64,000 nucleotides of DNA, taken from NCBI GenBank assembly GCA_013299115.1, contig JAAFKA010000001.1:62001-126000 (forward strand), given 5' to 3'. A program made the translations under genes and the position numbers. How positions within the stretch are numbered: the stretch's first letter is position 1; each line of letters starts with the position of its first letter. The notes under the pieces were generated by a model. It had not been told where the DNA came from. It ran no database searches and saw only the letters and a list, made by a program, of their open reading frames with translations. Shown here piece by piece: positions 1 through 8,306 of the stretch. The stretch comes from Cytophagales bacterium. Lineage in GTDB: Bacteria; Bacteroidota; Bacteroidia; Cytophagales; Thermoflexibacteraceae.

Positions 1-431
1 ATAGGTTTGCTTCCCTTATTCGCCGCCAACTGAAACCCGAAGCTCGTTTGGATATTATTCACGAATTGGCAGAATTGGGCATCATACCAACGGCGATGAT
101 AGATATTTCAGATGGTTTAGCCTCCGAAGTGCTGCATCTTTGCAAAGAATCGGGGTTAGGGGCTGTTTTGTTTGAGGACAAACTGCCGATAGACAAAGAA
201 ACGTACAATGTGGCAATAGAGGAGTTTAAAATTTCGCCAACTACTTGTGCCTTAAATGGTGGCGAGGATTACGAACTGCTGTTTACTATCAAACAAGCTG
301 ATTTTGAGAAGATTAAAAATCACGAGGATATTTCGACCATTGGTTATATGCAAAAAGATACAGCCATTAATTTGGTCAGTCGCAATAATCAAGTCTTGCC
401 CTTAACAGCACAGGGCTGGAAACACTTTTAA
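1..431 (+). CDS. thiL: Thiamine-monophosphate kinase, C-terminal part
   Basis: ThiL phosphorylates thiamine monophosphate to thiamine pyrophosphate using ATP, the last step of cofactor synthesis. The reading frame is open from base 3, so the gene starts upstream of the window and only its C-terminal ~140 residues are seen. The conserved family motifs DISDGL and GGEDYELLF are present; they belong to the PurM-like C-terminal half that helps bind metal and nucleotide. The frame ends in an aromatic-rich tail (GWKHF), as is common in this family. A TTG at 48 is internal and not a start. Family assignment is secure; the start is not visible. Confidence 0.93.
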   Translation, partial: RFASLIRRQLKPEARLDIIHELAELGIIPTAMIDISDGLASEVLHLCKESGLGAVLFEDKLPIDKETYNVAIEEFKISPTTCALNGGEDYELLFTIKQADFEKIKNHEDISTIGYMQKDTAINLVSRNNQVLPLTAQGWKHF

Positions 432-532
432 TATTGTAATAGGTACTTTCACCCTCAATTTGACAAATAAATAGAGTTTTCAGAAGAAGATGCAAAAAGT
501 TTGTTTATATACAAATTGTTGTTATTTTTACA

Positions 533-548
533 TACTAATCATTCAGTA
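533..548. promoter_or_regulatory. Predicted TetR operator, upstream copy
   Basis: TACTAATCATTCAGTA is an imperfect 16-bp inverted repeat ending 2 bp before the regulator start codon. It matches the perfect palindrome at 1125-1140 at 12 of 16 positions. The two sites flank the regulator gene, as expected for an autoregulated TetR repressor that also controls the downstream hydrolase. Binding is inferred. Confidence 0.6.
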
Positions 549-550
549 TA

Positions 551-1105
551 ATGCCAACTCAAAAAACAACTCCAGAAAAAATTATCAAACAAAGTATCCA
601 AGTTTTTCGCACTAATGGATATTACAGAACCACGATGAATGATTTGGCAAAGGCAACAGGGCTGACCAAAGGTATTTTTTATCATCATTTTGAAAACAAG
701 GAGGAGGTAATGAAAAAATCGTTACAAGCCACTTCCTTATGGTTTGAAAAAAAAATATTTAGCCTTGCCTACAACGAAACTTTGCCTAAAAAAGAAAGGC
801 TGATACAAATGGCAGAAACTCTTTTTGCAGCTTTTACAGAAAATGCAGGTGGTTGTTTTTTTGCAAATACTATTTTGGAAACAGCCCATGTGGAGGATAC
901 TTTTTTAGAAGAAATAAATCATTTTTTTGAACTTTGGGAAAATGCACTCCTACACATTTATAAGGAGAAATATAATGAAAAAGAACTAAAAGAAGTTGTA
1001 CAGCAAACTATTGCAGATATTGAAGGGACAATTATTGTGATGCAATTAAAAAAGCAGCCTTTGTTATTAAAAAACGCATTGAATAGGGCTATAGAAAAAT
1101 TATAA
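551..1105 (+). CDS. TetR/AcrR family transcriptional regulator
   Basis: A 184-residue one-component repressor. Residues ~8-55 form the TetR helix-turn-helix, with the typical pattern T-x-x-D-L-A-K-x-T-G-L-T-K-G followed by FYHHFENKEEV. The C-terminal ~130 residues are the ligand-binding and dimerisation part, diverged as usual, so the effector cannot be told. The ATG at 551 follows an operator-like palindrome (533-548); a better copy lies between this gene and the next (1125-1140), suggesting that it represses itself and the adjacent alpha/beta hydrolase. The downstream partner hints at a small hydrophobic or ester-like ligand, but that is inference. Confidence 0.9.
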   Translation: MPTQKTTPEKIIKQSIQVFRTNGYYRTTMNDLAKATGLTKGIFYHHFENKEEVMKKSLQATSLWFEKKIFSLAYNETLPKKERLIQMAETLFAAFTENAGGCFFANTILETAHVEDTFLEEINHFFELWENALLHIYKEKYNEKELKEVVQQTIADIEGTIIVMQLKKQPLLLKNALNRAIEKL

Positions 1106-1124
1106 TTTTTTTTATTATAAAACT

Positions 1125-1140
1125 TACTGAATGTTCAGTA
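1125..1140. promoter_or_regulatory. Predicted TetR operator, perfect palindrome
   Basis: TACTGAATGTTCAGTA has perfect 7-bp arms (TACTGAA/TTCAGTA) around TG. It lies between the TetR gene and the hydrolase, 29 bp before the hydrolase ATG chosen here. An in-frame ATG at 1131 is inside this palindrome, which argues against its use as start codon. Confidence 0.65.
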
Positions 1141-1169
1141 TAATATTTTTCAAAAACAAACTAAAAAAG

Positions 1170-2072
1170 ATGACAAAAAATTCAATGAACAACAAAATCA
1201 ATATTGAAAAATTTGAAACCATTTGTGATGATGGCGTGGTGCTGAGAGGTATGCTGCTAATACCTGAAAATCCGAAGGCTGTCATTCAATTTAATGGGGG
1301 AACAGCTACCAAAAAGGAGTTTTATCTGCCTTTTGTGGAGTACCTCGCCCAACACAACTACATTTGTTGCCTGTGGGATTATAGAGGAAGTGGCGAATCT
1401 GCCCCTGACAAGTTGGCTACTTGTGCCTATAGTTTTAAAGAGTACGGTATAAAAGATATGCCTACTATCAAAAATTTTTTGACCCAAAAATATCCCAATA
1501 AACCCTTTCTATTTTTTGCTCATAGTGTAGGTGGGCAACAAATTGGCTTGATGAACAATTTAGAAGGTGTAAAAGGCATGGTAGGTTTTGCTATTTCTAC
1601 AGGTTATTCGCCTAATATGCCCTTGCGTTATAGGCTGCTTTCTTATTACTTTTTTTATCTTTTTACGCCCCTAAGTATTTTTTTAACAGGTTATTTGCAA
1701 GCAAAAAAATTTGGCTATATGGAAGATTTACCCCAAAATGTGGTTAGAGATTGGCGAGATTGGTGTTCAAAAAAAGATTATTTTTTTGATGAAAAATTTT
1801 ACGGAAAAACAATTCCGAAAGGTAATTTCAAGAATTTAGGCTTCCCTATTCATATTTTTTGGACACCAGACGATGATATTTCTAACGAAGCAAATACCAA
1901 AAATTTTTGGAAACACATCAAAAGTAGCAAAGAAATCAGTTTTACGAAGTTGATTCCTTCTCAATTCGCCTTGCAAACTATCAACCACTTTGGTTTTTTT
2001 AAAAAAGGGAACAAAGAAAAATTTTGGCATCAAGCCTTAGAAAAATTAGATGCTTTCTTAACAACTGAATGA
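1170..2072 (+). CDS. Alpha/beta hydrolase (COG4757-like)
   Basis: A ~300-residue cytoplasmic alpha/beta-fold hydrolase. Visible are the strand-turn DYRGSGES, the nucleophile elbow AHSVGG (Ser in a degenerate G-x-S-x-G, with His-Ser typical of this subgroup), a lid-like region rich in Phe, Tyr and Leu, and a late His in INHFGFF that fits the catalytic base position. The start is placed at ATG 1170, because the longer frame from 1131 begins inside the operator palindrome; ATG 1185 is also possible. It is probably co-regulated with the TetR gene 65 bp upstream. The substrate is unknown; a lipase, esterase or thioesterase role is possible. Confidence 0.8.
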   Translation: MTKNSMNNKINIEKFETICDDGVVLRGMLLIPENPKAVIQFNGGTATKKEFYLPFVEYLAQHNYICCLWDYRGSGESAPDKLATCAYSFKEYGIKDMPTIKNFLTQKYPNKPFLFFAHSVGGQQIGLMNNLEGVKGMVGFAISTGYSPNMPLRYRLLSYYFFYLFTPLSIFLTGYLQAKKFGYMEDLPQNVVRDWRDWCSKKDYFFDEKFYGKTIPKGNFKNLGFPIHIFWTPDDDISNEANTKNFWKHIKSSKEISFTKLIPSQFALQTINHFGFFKKGNKEKFWHQALEKLDAFLTTE

Positions 2073-2080
2073 AAAATTAA

Positions 2081-2119
2081 ACAACGCAAAAAACCTAATC
2101 ATTTTTGCGTTGTTTTTTT
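2081..2119 (+). terminator. Rho-independent terminator after the hydrolase
   Basis: Perfect 12-bp stem (2081-2092 with 2102-2113), 9-nt loop, then a run of seven T. It lies 9 bp after the hydrolase stop and directly before the ribBA promoter box. Confidence 0.85.
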
Positions 2120-2120
2120 G

Positions 2121-2128
2121 TATCTTTG
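2121..2128 (+). promoter_or_regulatory. Putative -7 box of ribBA
   Basis: TATCTTTG matches TAnnTTTG, 71 bp before the ribBA ATG. No TTTG is found at the ideal 19-bp spacing because the preceding terminator occupies that DNA, so support is partial. No FMN (RFN) riboswitch was recognisable in the 126-bp gap. Confidence 0.45.
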
Positions 2129-2198
2129 CAGCTAAAAGAACAAAAACCAGTTTTTTATTGTATTCATTGTAATACTTACCAAATCACAAGAAATTAAA

Positions 2199-3416
2199 AT
2201 GCAATCCATCAAATTAGATACGATAGAGGAAGCTATTGAGGACATCAAAAACGGCAAACTCATTATTGTGGTAGATGACGAAGACCGTGAAAACGAAGGA
2301 GATTTTATCTGTGCTGCCGATTGGATTAGCCCCGAAATTATCAATTTCATGAGCAAAGAAGGCAGAGGACTCATCTGCACCGCCCTGACCGAAAGCCGAT
2401 GCGAGGAATTAGGATTGGGCATGATGGTCGGCAATAACTCGGCGGTCTATGAAACGCCGTTTACCATTTCTGTAGACCTCATTGGGCATGGTTGCACGAC
2501 GGGAATTTCGGCAAGTGATAGGGCAAAAACTATCAAAGCCTTAGTTTCTCCGCACACCACACCCGAAGATTTGGGCAGACCAGGGCATATTTTCCCCCTC
2601 AAAGCCCGAAAAGAAGGGGTTTTACGCAGAGCAGGACATACGGAGGCAAGCGTGGACTTTGCAAGGTTGGCAGGACTTACACCCGCAGGTGTATTGGTAG
2701 AAATTTTGAAGGAAGATGGCGAAATGGCAAGGCTGCCCGACTTGCGAATAATTGCCGACAAATTTGGGTTTAAATTGGTTACAATCAAAGATTTGATTGC
2801 GTATAGAATGGAACAGGAAAGATTGATAAGCAAAGAGGAAACAGTGCAGATGCCTACGGCTTACGGAGATTTTATGCTCACTGCCTACAAACAAAAGGAT
2901 ACAGGTGATGTGCACCTGGCACTGGTCAAAGGAACTTGGGAGGAAAATGAGCCTATTTTAGTGCGTGTCCATTCGTCTTGTGTTACAGGTGATATTTTTG
3001 GCTCCTGCCGTTGCGACTGCGGCGAACAACTCCACGCAGCTATGCAAAAAGTGGAACAAGCTGGCAAAGGTGTGGTGCTTTATATGAACCAAGAAGGGCG
3101 AGGAATTGGCTTAGTCAATAAACTAAAAGCCTACAAATTGCAAGAAGAAGGGCTGGATACGGTAGATGCCAATTTGAAATTAGGTTTCAAAATGGACGCA
3201 AGGGAATATGGCGTGGGGGCGCAGATACTGCACGAATTGGGTGTACGCAAAATCAAACTCATGTCTAACAATCCGAAAAAGAGAGTAGGCTTAATCAGCT
3301 ACGGATTGGAAATAGTGGAAAATGTGGCTTTGGAGATTGCACCCAACCAACACAACGAAAAATATTTGCAAACCAAACGTGATAAAATGGGACACGCCAT
3401 TCTAAATAAAAACTAA
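2199..3416 (+). CDS. ribBA: Bifunctional 3,4-dihydroxy-2-butanone-4-phosphate synthase / GTP cyclohydrolase II
   Basis: A 405-residue fusion that makes both precursors of riboflavin: DHBP from ribulose 5-phosphate and the pyrimidine precursor from GTP. The N-terminal RibB domain (~1-200) has the acidic loop [11 protein letters not shown] and [10 protein letters not shown]. The C-terminal RibA domain (~205-400) has the zinc-binding cysteines in VHSSCVTGD and SCRCDCGEQ and the NQEGRGIGL motif. Both active sites look intact; the usual VHSEC reads VHSSC here. The length is normal for a fusion enzyme. It stands alone, with other rib genes outside the window, and has its own promoter box upstream. 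Confidence 0.96.
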   Translation: MQSIKLDTIEEAIEDIKNGKLIIVVDDEDRENEGDFICAADWISPEIINFMSKEGRGLICTALTESRCEELGLGMMVGNNSAVYETPFTISVDLIGHGCTTGISASDRAKTIKALVSPHTTPEDLGRPGHIFPLKARKEGVLRRAGHTEASVDFARLAGLTPAGVLVEILKEDGEMARLPDLRIIADKFGFKLVTIKDLIAYRMEQERLISKEETVQMPTAYGDFMLTAYKQKDTGDVHLALVKGTWEENEPILVRVHSSCVTGDIFGSCRCDCGEQLHAAMQKVEQAGKGVVLYMNQEGRGIGLVNKLKAYKLQEEGLDTVDANLKLGFKMDAREYGVGAQILHELGVRKIKLMSNNPKKRVGLISYGLEIVENVALEIAPNQHNEKYLQTKRDKMGHAILNKN

Positions 3417-3439
3417 AAATTCAAAATTAAACATTCTTT

Positions 3440-4048
3440 ATGGCTTACAAAAAATATAATTCGCTGTTGATAAACAACCAATTAGGCTTACAAGTCAAAA
3501 AGAGCAAATTGTTTGAAAACATAATTATTCAACCTGTTATGGCAGGTCAGCGGCTGTTGCTTGCCTTAGAATTGGCAGAAAAAATGGCTGTTACCACCGA
3601 AAAAGCTGTTTGTGAATATATTGTTTCTCCGATTTTATCTGAAATTGCGTTAGCAAATGCACAAATTGTTTTGTTTTCTGGTGAGCAACTGAATGTAGAT
3701 AGATTAAAAAACTTAAATGGAGAAGTTGATTTTTTGTTTACCAAAACAGCAAATCATTTGGAGGTACAAACACCAATATTTTGTGTGGTTGAGGCAAAAA
3801 TTGGTTTTATAGACAAAGGAATACCACAAGCAGCAGCCCAGATGTATGCAGCAAGGTTGAAAAATGAGCAAGAGGGCAAACCTATAGACATTATTCACGG
3901 GGCTGTAACAGATGGCAAAACTTGGCGGTTTTTGCGTTTGGAAGAGCAAATTTTATACACAGATTTAACTATTTTATACCTCGATAATTTGCCTTTGTTG
4001 CTTGGAACTTTGCAATGGGTCATTGATTTTTATGACAAGTACGACTAA
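3440..4048 (+). CDS. Predicted PD-(D/E)XK nuclease-like protein
   Basis: A 202-residue cytoplasmic protein of no recognised name. The central region reads as a PD-(D/E)XK core: Glu59 in a helix (CEYIVSPIL), Asp97 in GEVDFLF, the E-x-K pair Glu118 and Lys120 in VVEAK, then a helix with Gln130 and Gln134. Spacing and order resemble HsdR N-terminal-like nuclease folds. It begins 23 bp after ribBA on the same strand and may be read through from it. No methylase or helicase partner is adjacent, so a restriction role is not supported; it may be a stand-alone nuclease or an inactive fold member. The motif is seen; the function is inferred. Confidence 0.6.
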   Translation: MAYKKYNSLLINNQLGLQVKKSKLFENIIIQPVMAGQRLLLALELAEKMAVTTEKAVCEYIVSPILSEIALANAQIVLFSGEQLNVDRLKNLNGEVDFLFTKTANHLEVQTPIFCVVEAKIGFIDKGIPQAAAQMYAARLKNEQEGKPIDIIHGAVTDGKTWRFLRLEEQILYTDLTILYLDNLPLLLGTLQWVIDFYDKYD

Positions 4049-4058
4049 GATTTTATCA

Positions 4059-4607
4059 TTAGTTTTTGTTTTTCAACATAAATAGCTTCAATGCGAGCAT
4101 GGTTTCTTTGATTTCTTTGTCTATATTGTTTCTCAGAAAGTTCCAAACCTGCAAATAGCCTTCTGTTAGATATTCATCTGCTTTAAAAGGCTGTGCCTCT
4201 CCCAAATCTGTCCCCAACAAATCAGGCAGAGCATTAGAAGCATATTGAATTTCATTAATAAGGCATTTATACTTTGTGTCTTTGCAGTGAATGGACAAGA
4301 TGTAAGTAAAATGCCCTATTTTGGTGTCTTTCCCTTTAAAACGGTAACGATATTTTTCGGTATTTAACTTTACTACAATTACCCACTCCGTTTGGTTTTT
4401 GATTTTGGTAGCTTTGCCCACCGAACTATACTCATTTGCCAACCATGCCATTGCTTTATCAAATAAAATTTCTTTGGAGGTGCTATCTACAAAAACCAAA
4501 TTTACATATTCCGCTTGTTGTTTAATATTTTTTGGTATATCTTGACCATGCAAGGTTGTAAATCCCCACCCAACCCAAAAATAAAAAAAAAGAAAGAGTT
4601 TTTTCAT
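4059..4607 (-). CDS. Secreted DUF4468-like protein
   Basis: A 182-residue protein with an N-terminal signal peptide (hydrophobic core ~4-18, cleavage after HGQ). The mature part has a pattern typical of DUF4468 (TBP-like fold) proteins of Bacteroidota: a K-x-x-x-x-x-A-x-x-W-L-A segment, alternating strands with YRYRFKG, and a C-terminal amphipathic helix. A likely periplasmic protein of unknown role. Its stop is 10 bp from the convergent nuclease-like gene. A promoter ATTG-N19-TATTTTTG lies upstream at 4657-4687. Family assignment is by eye. Confidence 0.6.
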   Translation of the reverse strand: MKKLFLFFYFWVGWGFTTLHGQDIPKNIKQQAEYVNLVFVDSTSKEILFDKAMAWLANEYSSVGKATKIKNQTEWVIVVKLNTEKYRYRFKGKDTKIGHFTYILSIHCKDTKYKCLINEIQYASNALPDLLGTDLGEAQPFKADEYLTEGYLQVWNFLRNNIDKEIKETMLALKLFMLKNKN

Positions 4608-4656
4608 GTCTGCTTACAAATTTTAAAACTATTTGCAATAGTTATACCATTGGTAG

Positions 4657-4687
4657 CAAAAATAATAATTTGATGCAATCTCGCAAT
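4657..4687 (-). promoter_or_regulatory. Promoter of the DUF4468-like gene
   Basis: On the minus strand ATTG (4687-4684), 19 bp, TATTTTTG (4664-4657), matching the Bacteroidota consensus except for the first base of the -33 box. About 50 bp before the start codon at 4607. Confidence 0.55.
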
Positions 4688-4727
4688 GAATTGAAGTCAT
4701 AGTGGAGTTGTATCATAACTAAATTGC

Positions 4728-5414
4728 CTAATCTTCTTTCAAAACATAGCCCATGCCTACTACAGTGTGCAACAATTTGGGTGTAAAATCTTTATCTATC
4801 TTCTTGCGTAAATAGTTAATATACACCTCTATCACGTTTGTCCCTGTATCAAAGTCTATGTCCCATACTTTTTCTGAAATATCTATCTTAGATAAAACTT
4901 TGCCTTTGTTGAGTAGCAAATACTCGAGCAGAGTATATTCGCGGTGCGTCAAATCTATTTTTTTGCCATTTCTGGTAACTATTTTGGCATCTCTGTCCAT
5001 TTCCAAATCTGCAATCTTCAATATATCTATCTTGGCTACATGTTGAAAATGTTGTATTCTTTTGGTCAAAGACCTCACCCGCATGAGTAGTTCTTTAAAC
5101 TCAAAAGGTTTTACCAAATAGTCGTCTGCCCCACTATCAAAACCTGATGTTTTATCGTCTATGCTGTCTAAGGCAGTAAGCATCATTATAGGCACATCAG
5201 GTTGTTTTTTGCGAATTAATGTACACAACTCAAAGCCATTGATGTGGGGTAGATTAACATCAAGAATAATAACTTCGTATTTGTGCATATAGGCAAGTCG
5301 TTTGCCCTCTAATCCATCAGCTGCCACTTCCACGTCCATACCCTCTTGTTGGAACCCTTTTTTAATAAACTGAGCTAATTTTGGCTCGTCTTCTACCAAA
5401 AGCACTTTTATCAT
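4728..5414 (-). CDS. OmpR/PhoB-family response regulator
   Basis: A 228-residue DNA-binding response regulator. The receiver domain (~1-115) starts MIKVLLVEDE, with phosphoacceptor Asp in VIILDVNLP, Thr in MMLTA and Lys in YLVKPF. The winged-helix effector (~130-226) has the LTHREYTLLEYLL helix and ends GMGYVLKED. The start is ATG 5414; a longer frame to 5474 adds 20 residues unlike the family. No histidine kinase gene adjoins it, so it is an orphan here. A canonical promoter (5583-5612) lies inside the 3' end of cysS, and a 24-bp hairpin occupies the start of the leader. Confidence 0.92.
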   Translation of the reverse strand: MIKVLLVEDEPKLAQFIKKGFQQEGMDVEVAADGLEGKRLAYMHKYEVIILDVNLPHINGFELCTLIRKKQPDVPIMMLTALDSIDDKTSGFDSGADDYLVKPFEFKELLMRVRSLTKRIQHFQHVAKIDILKIADLEMDRDAKIVTRNGKKIDLTHREYTLLEYLLLNKGKVLSKIDISEKVWDIDFDTGTNVIEVYINYLRKKIDKDFTPKLLHTVVGMGYVLKED

Positions 5415-5522
5415 AGCTGTCGAAGTATATGGTTGAAAAGCAAACAATGTAGAACTTTTGACGGTAGCATACAAATTTTGAGATTAAAATTCTGTTAAAC
5501 CTTTTAACCAATAAGAAATATT

Positions 5523-5577
5523 TAAACGATAGCTGTCAAGTTTTGTGAGAAATACAAAACTTGACAGCTATCGTTTA
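5523..5577. repeat. Long hairpin in the 5' leader of the response regulator
   Basis: Inverted repeat with 24-bp arms (5523-5546 and 5554-5577), perfect, with a 7-nt loop GAGAAAT. The -7 box on the minus strand ends at 5583, so transcription of the regulator should begin at or just before this stem, placing it at the extreme 5' end of the mRNA, ~110 nt before the ATG. Confidence 0.85.
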
Positions 5578-5582
5578 GCTTG

Positions 5583-5612
5583 CAAAAGTACCTTTATGAA
5601 AAAAGCAACAAA
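5583..5612 (-). promoter_or_regulatory. Promoter of the response regulator gene
   Basis: Minus strand TTTG (5612-5609), 18 bp, TACTTTTG (5590-5583). It starts just past the cysS stop codon side of the gap, giving the regulator its own transcription start near 5576. Confidence 0.75.
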
Positions 5613-5615
5613 CTA

Positions 5616-7118
5616 TTACACCTCATCATACGCCCAACCAATCCCTGTTTTCATATCTTTGACCACTATTCCCAAAGACTTCATACTTGTCCGCAATTTA
5701 TCTACTTGTTCGTAGTTTTTGTTGTGTTTAGCCTCTTGATACAATCCCAACAAAACATTCAGTACCGCAGCCAAGTCTGTTAATCCTTCCTCGCGTAAGC
5801 CCAGCACGTCCTCCACAAAACTAATGTAGGTTGCAAGCAAAGTATCAAAACTTTCTTTGTCCCACGTCGCAATGGTTTGCTGTTGCGTGTGCAACGTATT
5901 AATCTTTTTCAACAAATTAAACAAGCCAGCTATTGCCATTGCTGTATTAAAATCGTCATCCATTCCCTCATAAACCGCAGCAATCAATTCTTGTACCTCT
6001 GTTTTCAGTTTGTCATCACTCGTAGCAAATGTAAAAGTTGCTTGATTGGCTTGCAATTCTTTGGCATTTTTCAAGCCATTCATCATTTTCAGATAGCCTT
6101 TTTGTGCAGCTTTCAACGCATCATTGGTAATATCCATTGTGCCACGATAATGCGTTTGCAACATAAAAAACCGCAAAGTCATCGGACTATAAGGTTGTTC
6201 CAATAAGGCATGATTGCCTGTAAACAACTCGGCAGGTAAAATAGAATTACCAACCGACTTACCCATCCGTTGCCCATTCACAGTGAGCATATTCGTGTGC
6301 AGCCAATACTTGACAGCCTCTGTTCCGTATGCCCCTACTGATTGTGCCACCTCGCACTCGTGATGCGGAAACTTCAAATCCATTCCTCCTCCATGAATAT
6401 CAAACCTTTCGCCCAGATATTTCATACTCATTACCGAACATTCTAAATGCCAACCGGGAAAACCATCACCCCAAGGAGATTTCCAACGCATCAGGTGTGT
6501 AGGCAAAGCATTTTTCCACAAAGCAAAATCCTCCTTGTTTCGTTTTTCCTCTTGTCCATCAAGTTCTCTCTGCCCCGCCAATAGTTCGTCAAGCACCCTG
6601 CCCGATAGTTTGCCGTATTCATATTTTTCAGCATATTTTTTTACATCGAAATAGACTGAACCATTTGCCACATAACCATAACCATTGTTTATAATTTGTT
6701 GGGTCATTTCCAACTGCTCGACTATGTGCCCTGTTGCTGTAGGTTCTATACTTGGTGGTGTATTATTAAGTTGTTGCATCACAAAATGAAAACCATTTGT
6801 ATAGCGTTGCACAATTTCCATTGGTTCTAAATTTTCCAATTTGGCTTTTTTACCTATCTTGTCCTCGCCTTCATCTGCGTCACCTACCAAATGCCCCACA
6901 TCTGTAATGTTACGCACATAACGTACCTTGTAACCCAAGTGCGTCAAATACCTATACACTATATCAAAACTTGTGAATGTTCTGCAATTCCCCAAATGCA
7001 CATCACTATACACCGTAGGACCACAGACATACATACCCACATAAGGAGGTTTTAGTGGCTCAAATAATTCTTTTGCTCTTGTTAAAGTGTTGTATAATTT
7101 TAATTGGTGCTTTTTCAT
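5616..7118 (-). CDS. cysS: Cysteinyl-tRNA synthetase
   Basis: A 500-residue class Ia synthetase that charges tRNA-Cys. The N-terminal catalytic core has [13 protein letters not shown] (HIGH-like signature with the first zinc cysteine), the further zinc ligands in WHLECS and HHECE, and the activation loop [11 protein letters not shown] in place of KMSKS. The C-terminal half is helical (DALR-like, anticodon-binding). Length is normal and no break is seen. It is bounded by hairpins on both sides (7145-7182 upstream, 5523-5577 downstream). Confidence 0.97.
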   Translation of the reverse strand: MKKHQLKLYNTLTRAKELFEPLKPPYVGMYVCGPTVYSDVHLGNCRTFTSFDIVYRYLTHLGYKVRYVRNITDVGHLVGDADEGEDKIGKKAKLENLEPMEIVQRYTNGFHFVMQQLNNTPPSIEPTATGHIVEQLEMTQQIINNGYGYVANGSVYFDVKKYAEKYEYGKLSGRVLDELLAGQRELDGQEEKRNKEDFALWKNALPTHLMRWKSPWGDGFPGWHLECSVMSMKYLGERFDIHGGGMDLKFPHHECEVAQSVGAYGTEAVKYWLHTNMLTVNGQRMGKSVGNSILPAELFTGNHALLEQPYSPMTLRFFMLQTHYRGTMDITNDALKAAQKGYLKMMNGLKNAKELQANQATFTFATSDDKLKTEVQELIAAVYEGMDDDFNTAMAIAGLFNLLKKINTLHTQQQTIATWDKESFDTLLATYISFVEDVLGLREEGLTDLAAVLNVLLGLYQEAKHNKNYEQVDKLRTSMKSLGIVVKDMKTGIGWAYDEV

Positions 7119-7144
7119 TCAGATAGAGGTTAGCATATAAAAAT

Positions 7145-7182
7145 CAAAAGTTCGTAAATATGAAAATATTTACGAACTTTTG
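7145..7182. terminator. Perfect hairpin between lipoprotein gene and cysS
   Basis: 17-bp perfect stem (7145-7161 with 7166-7182) with a GAAA tetraloop. It lies 22 bp past the stop of the lipoprotein gene and 27 bp before the cysS start. On the minus strand it is followed by TGATTTTTA, a modest T tract, so terminator or repeat hairpin are both possible. Confidence 0.6.
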
Positions 7183-7203
7183 CAAGTATTAAAATAAGTT
7201 TAC

Positions 7204-7653
7204 TTAATTTTCACTCACACCAGAAGAAGGAGGAATATCGTCAGTTAACCTCACAAAACGCATTTCTTTCAATCCTGTTTTTACCCAAAGTTCTTCGGGA
7301 GTCAAATACTGAATAGACCACGTACCGGGAAACTCTATCGTAGCATCTCTAAAATCTACACTCACATAACCTCCATCTTTGCTCAACTTCCATGTGCCAT
7401 GATACATTACTCCTTTGCGACGAGCCACTGCTGTAAAGTCTTCATAAAACCATATTGCAGCATCAGCTATAGGTTTATGGTCTTTGGGTGCAGATGGCGA
7501 GTCTATATAATACAACTGCCATGCACCAACAAGGTCTGAACCTTTTGCCTCCACCGAAGAAACAGGTAACACTTCATCGCCTTGCTCAAAACAAGAAGAG
7601 AGAGTTATCATCAATACTAATACTAATAGACTAAAAATTCGTAAGTTTTTCAT
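7204..7653 (-). CDS. Lipocalin-like lipoprotein
   Basis: A 149-residue protein with a type II signal peptide: hydrophobic stretch ~5-18 and lipobox LSSC (Cys21). The mature part begins with GAWQLYYIDSP, continues with an F-x-x-x-x-x-A-V-A-R-R strand, YHGTWKLSKDGGY and a C-terminal strand, the pattern of small lipocalin-like (DUF4923-type) Bacteroidota lipoproteins. Role unknown. It lies downstream of a second lipoprotein of similar layout (7802-8236) and of the giant protease, all on the same strand, though terminator-like hairpins separate them. Confidence 0.7.
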   Translation of the reverse strand: MKNLRIFSLLVLVLMITLSSCFEQGDEVLPVSSVEAKGSDLVGAWQLYYIDSPSAPKDHKPIADAAIWFYEDFTAVARRKGVMYHGTWKLSKDGGYVSVDFRDATIEFPGTWSIQYLTPEELWVKTGLKEMRFVRLTDDIPPSSGVSEN

Positions 7654-7748
7654 AACTTAAAACAGATTAAGGTGAAACAAGTTTGATACTACAATTAACA
7701 ATGTAAAATTTGATATTACAAGTTTTTTAACAAAAAAATATAAAAAAA

Positions 7749-7778
7749 AAGCAACGAATAAAGTATTATTCGTTGCTT
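7749..7778 (-). terminator. Rho-independent terminator of the 7802-8236 lipoprotein gene
   Basis: 13-bp stem (7749-7761 with 7766-7778), 4-nt loop, and on the minus strand a run of nine T directly after the stem (plus-strand A run 7742-7750). Confidence 0.88.
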
Positions 7779-7801
7779 CAAAACTATACAAATAGCTTTT
7801 A

Positions 7802-8236
7802 TTATTGTGGTACTAAAACATAAGTGTATTTGGTAGCAGGCTTACCTGTTTCAGTTGCAGTATATTCCAAAGTTAAACTATTTGGAGATAAAAAACGACT
7901 TACCTCTTTTACTTTCCATATTCTCAAATCATTGCTAAACGTGATGCCCTGCTCGTTGCTAGTTTCTACCCATGTACCAGCAGGAGGAGAATTTAATCCC
8001 AAGAACACAGCATTATCTGGGTTAATTACACCAAATTGTTTATCTGTAAAAGTAATACGAAGATTATCGTAATAATTTGGCGGAGGTACTTCTGTTCCAT
8101 GTGTAGCAGATTGTATTCTCCAAGTTTTTCCACCCAAAAGAATACCTGTAATGGTAAGTCTTACCGCAGGTGCTTCTTTACAAGCCGATAAAGTTGCAAT
8201 AAAAGCAACAAAGAATAAGATGATGTATTTTTTCAT
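7802..8236 (-). CDS. Lipocalin-like lipoprotein
   Basis: A 144-residue protein. The start is ATG 8236, giving MKKYIILFFVAFIATLSAC, a clean lipoprotein signal with the lipobox Cys at ~19; the longer frame to 8284 runs into the terminator hairpin of the preceding gene. The mature part has GKTWRIQSATHG, a NLRITFTDKQFGV strand, a PAGTWVETSNE segment and a YTATE tail, like short lipocalin-fold Bacteroidota lipoproteins. It follows the giant protease gene by 70 bp. No function can be named. Confidence 0.65.
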   Translation of the reverse strand: MKKYIILFFVAFIATLSACKEAPAVRLTITGILLGGKTWRIQSATHGTEVPPPNYYDNLRITFTDKQFGVINPDNAVFLGLNSPPAGTWVETSNEQGITFSNDLRIWKVKEVSRFLSPNSLTLEYTATETGKPATKYTYVLVPQ

Positions 8237-8266
8237 AATTTTTTTTAGAAGTAAAAATAACACAAG

Positions 8267-8299
8267 ATTTAAAGAGTTGCACAAGGCAACTCTTTAAAT
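8267..8299 (-). terminator. Hairpin terminator after the giant protease
   Basis: 14-bp perfect stem (8267-8280 with 8286-8299), 5-nt loop, 8 bp beyond the protease stop on the minus strand, then CTTGTGTTATTTTT. Confidence 0.75.
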
Positions 8300-8306
8300 A
8301 TTACAT

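Noticed and set aside
1131-1169. An upstream start for the alpha/beta hydrolase
   Set aside because: The ATG lies inside the TetR operator palindrome, and the added residues (FSIIFFKNKLKK) are unlike the family.
2073-2198. An FMN riboswitch before ribBA
   Set aside because: The 126-bp gap contains a terminator and a promoter box, leaving no room for the conserved RFN structure after the start point.
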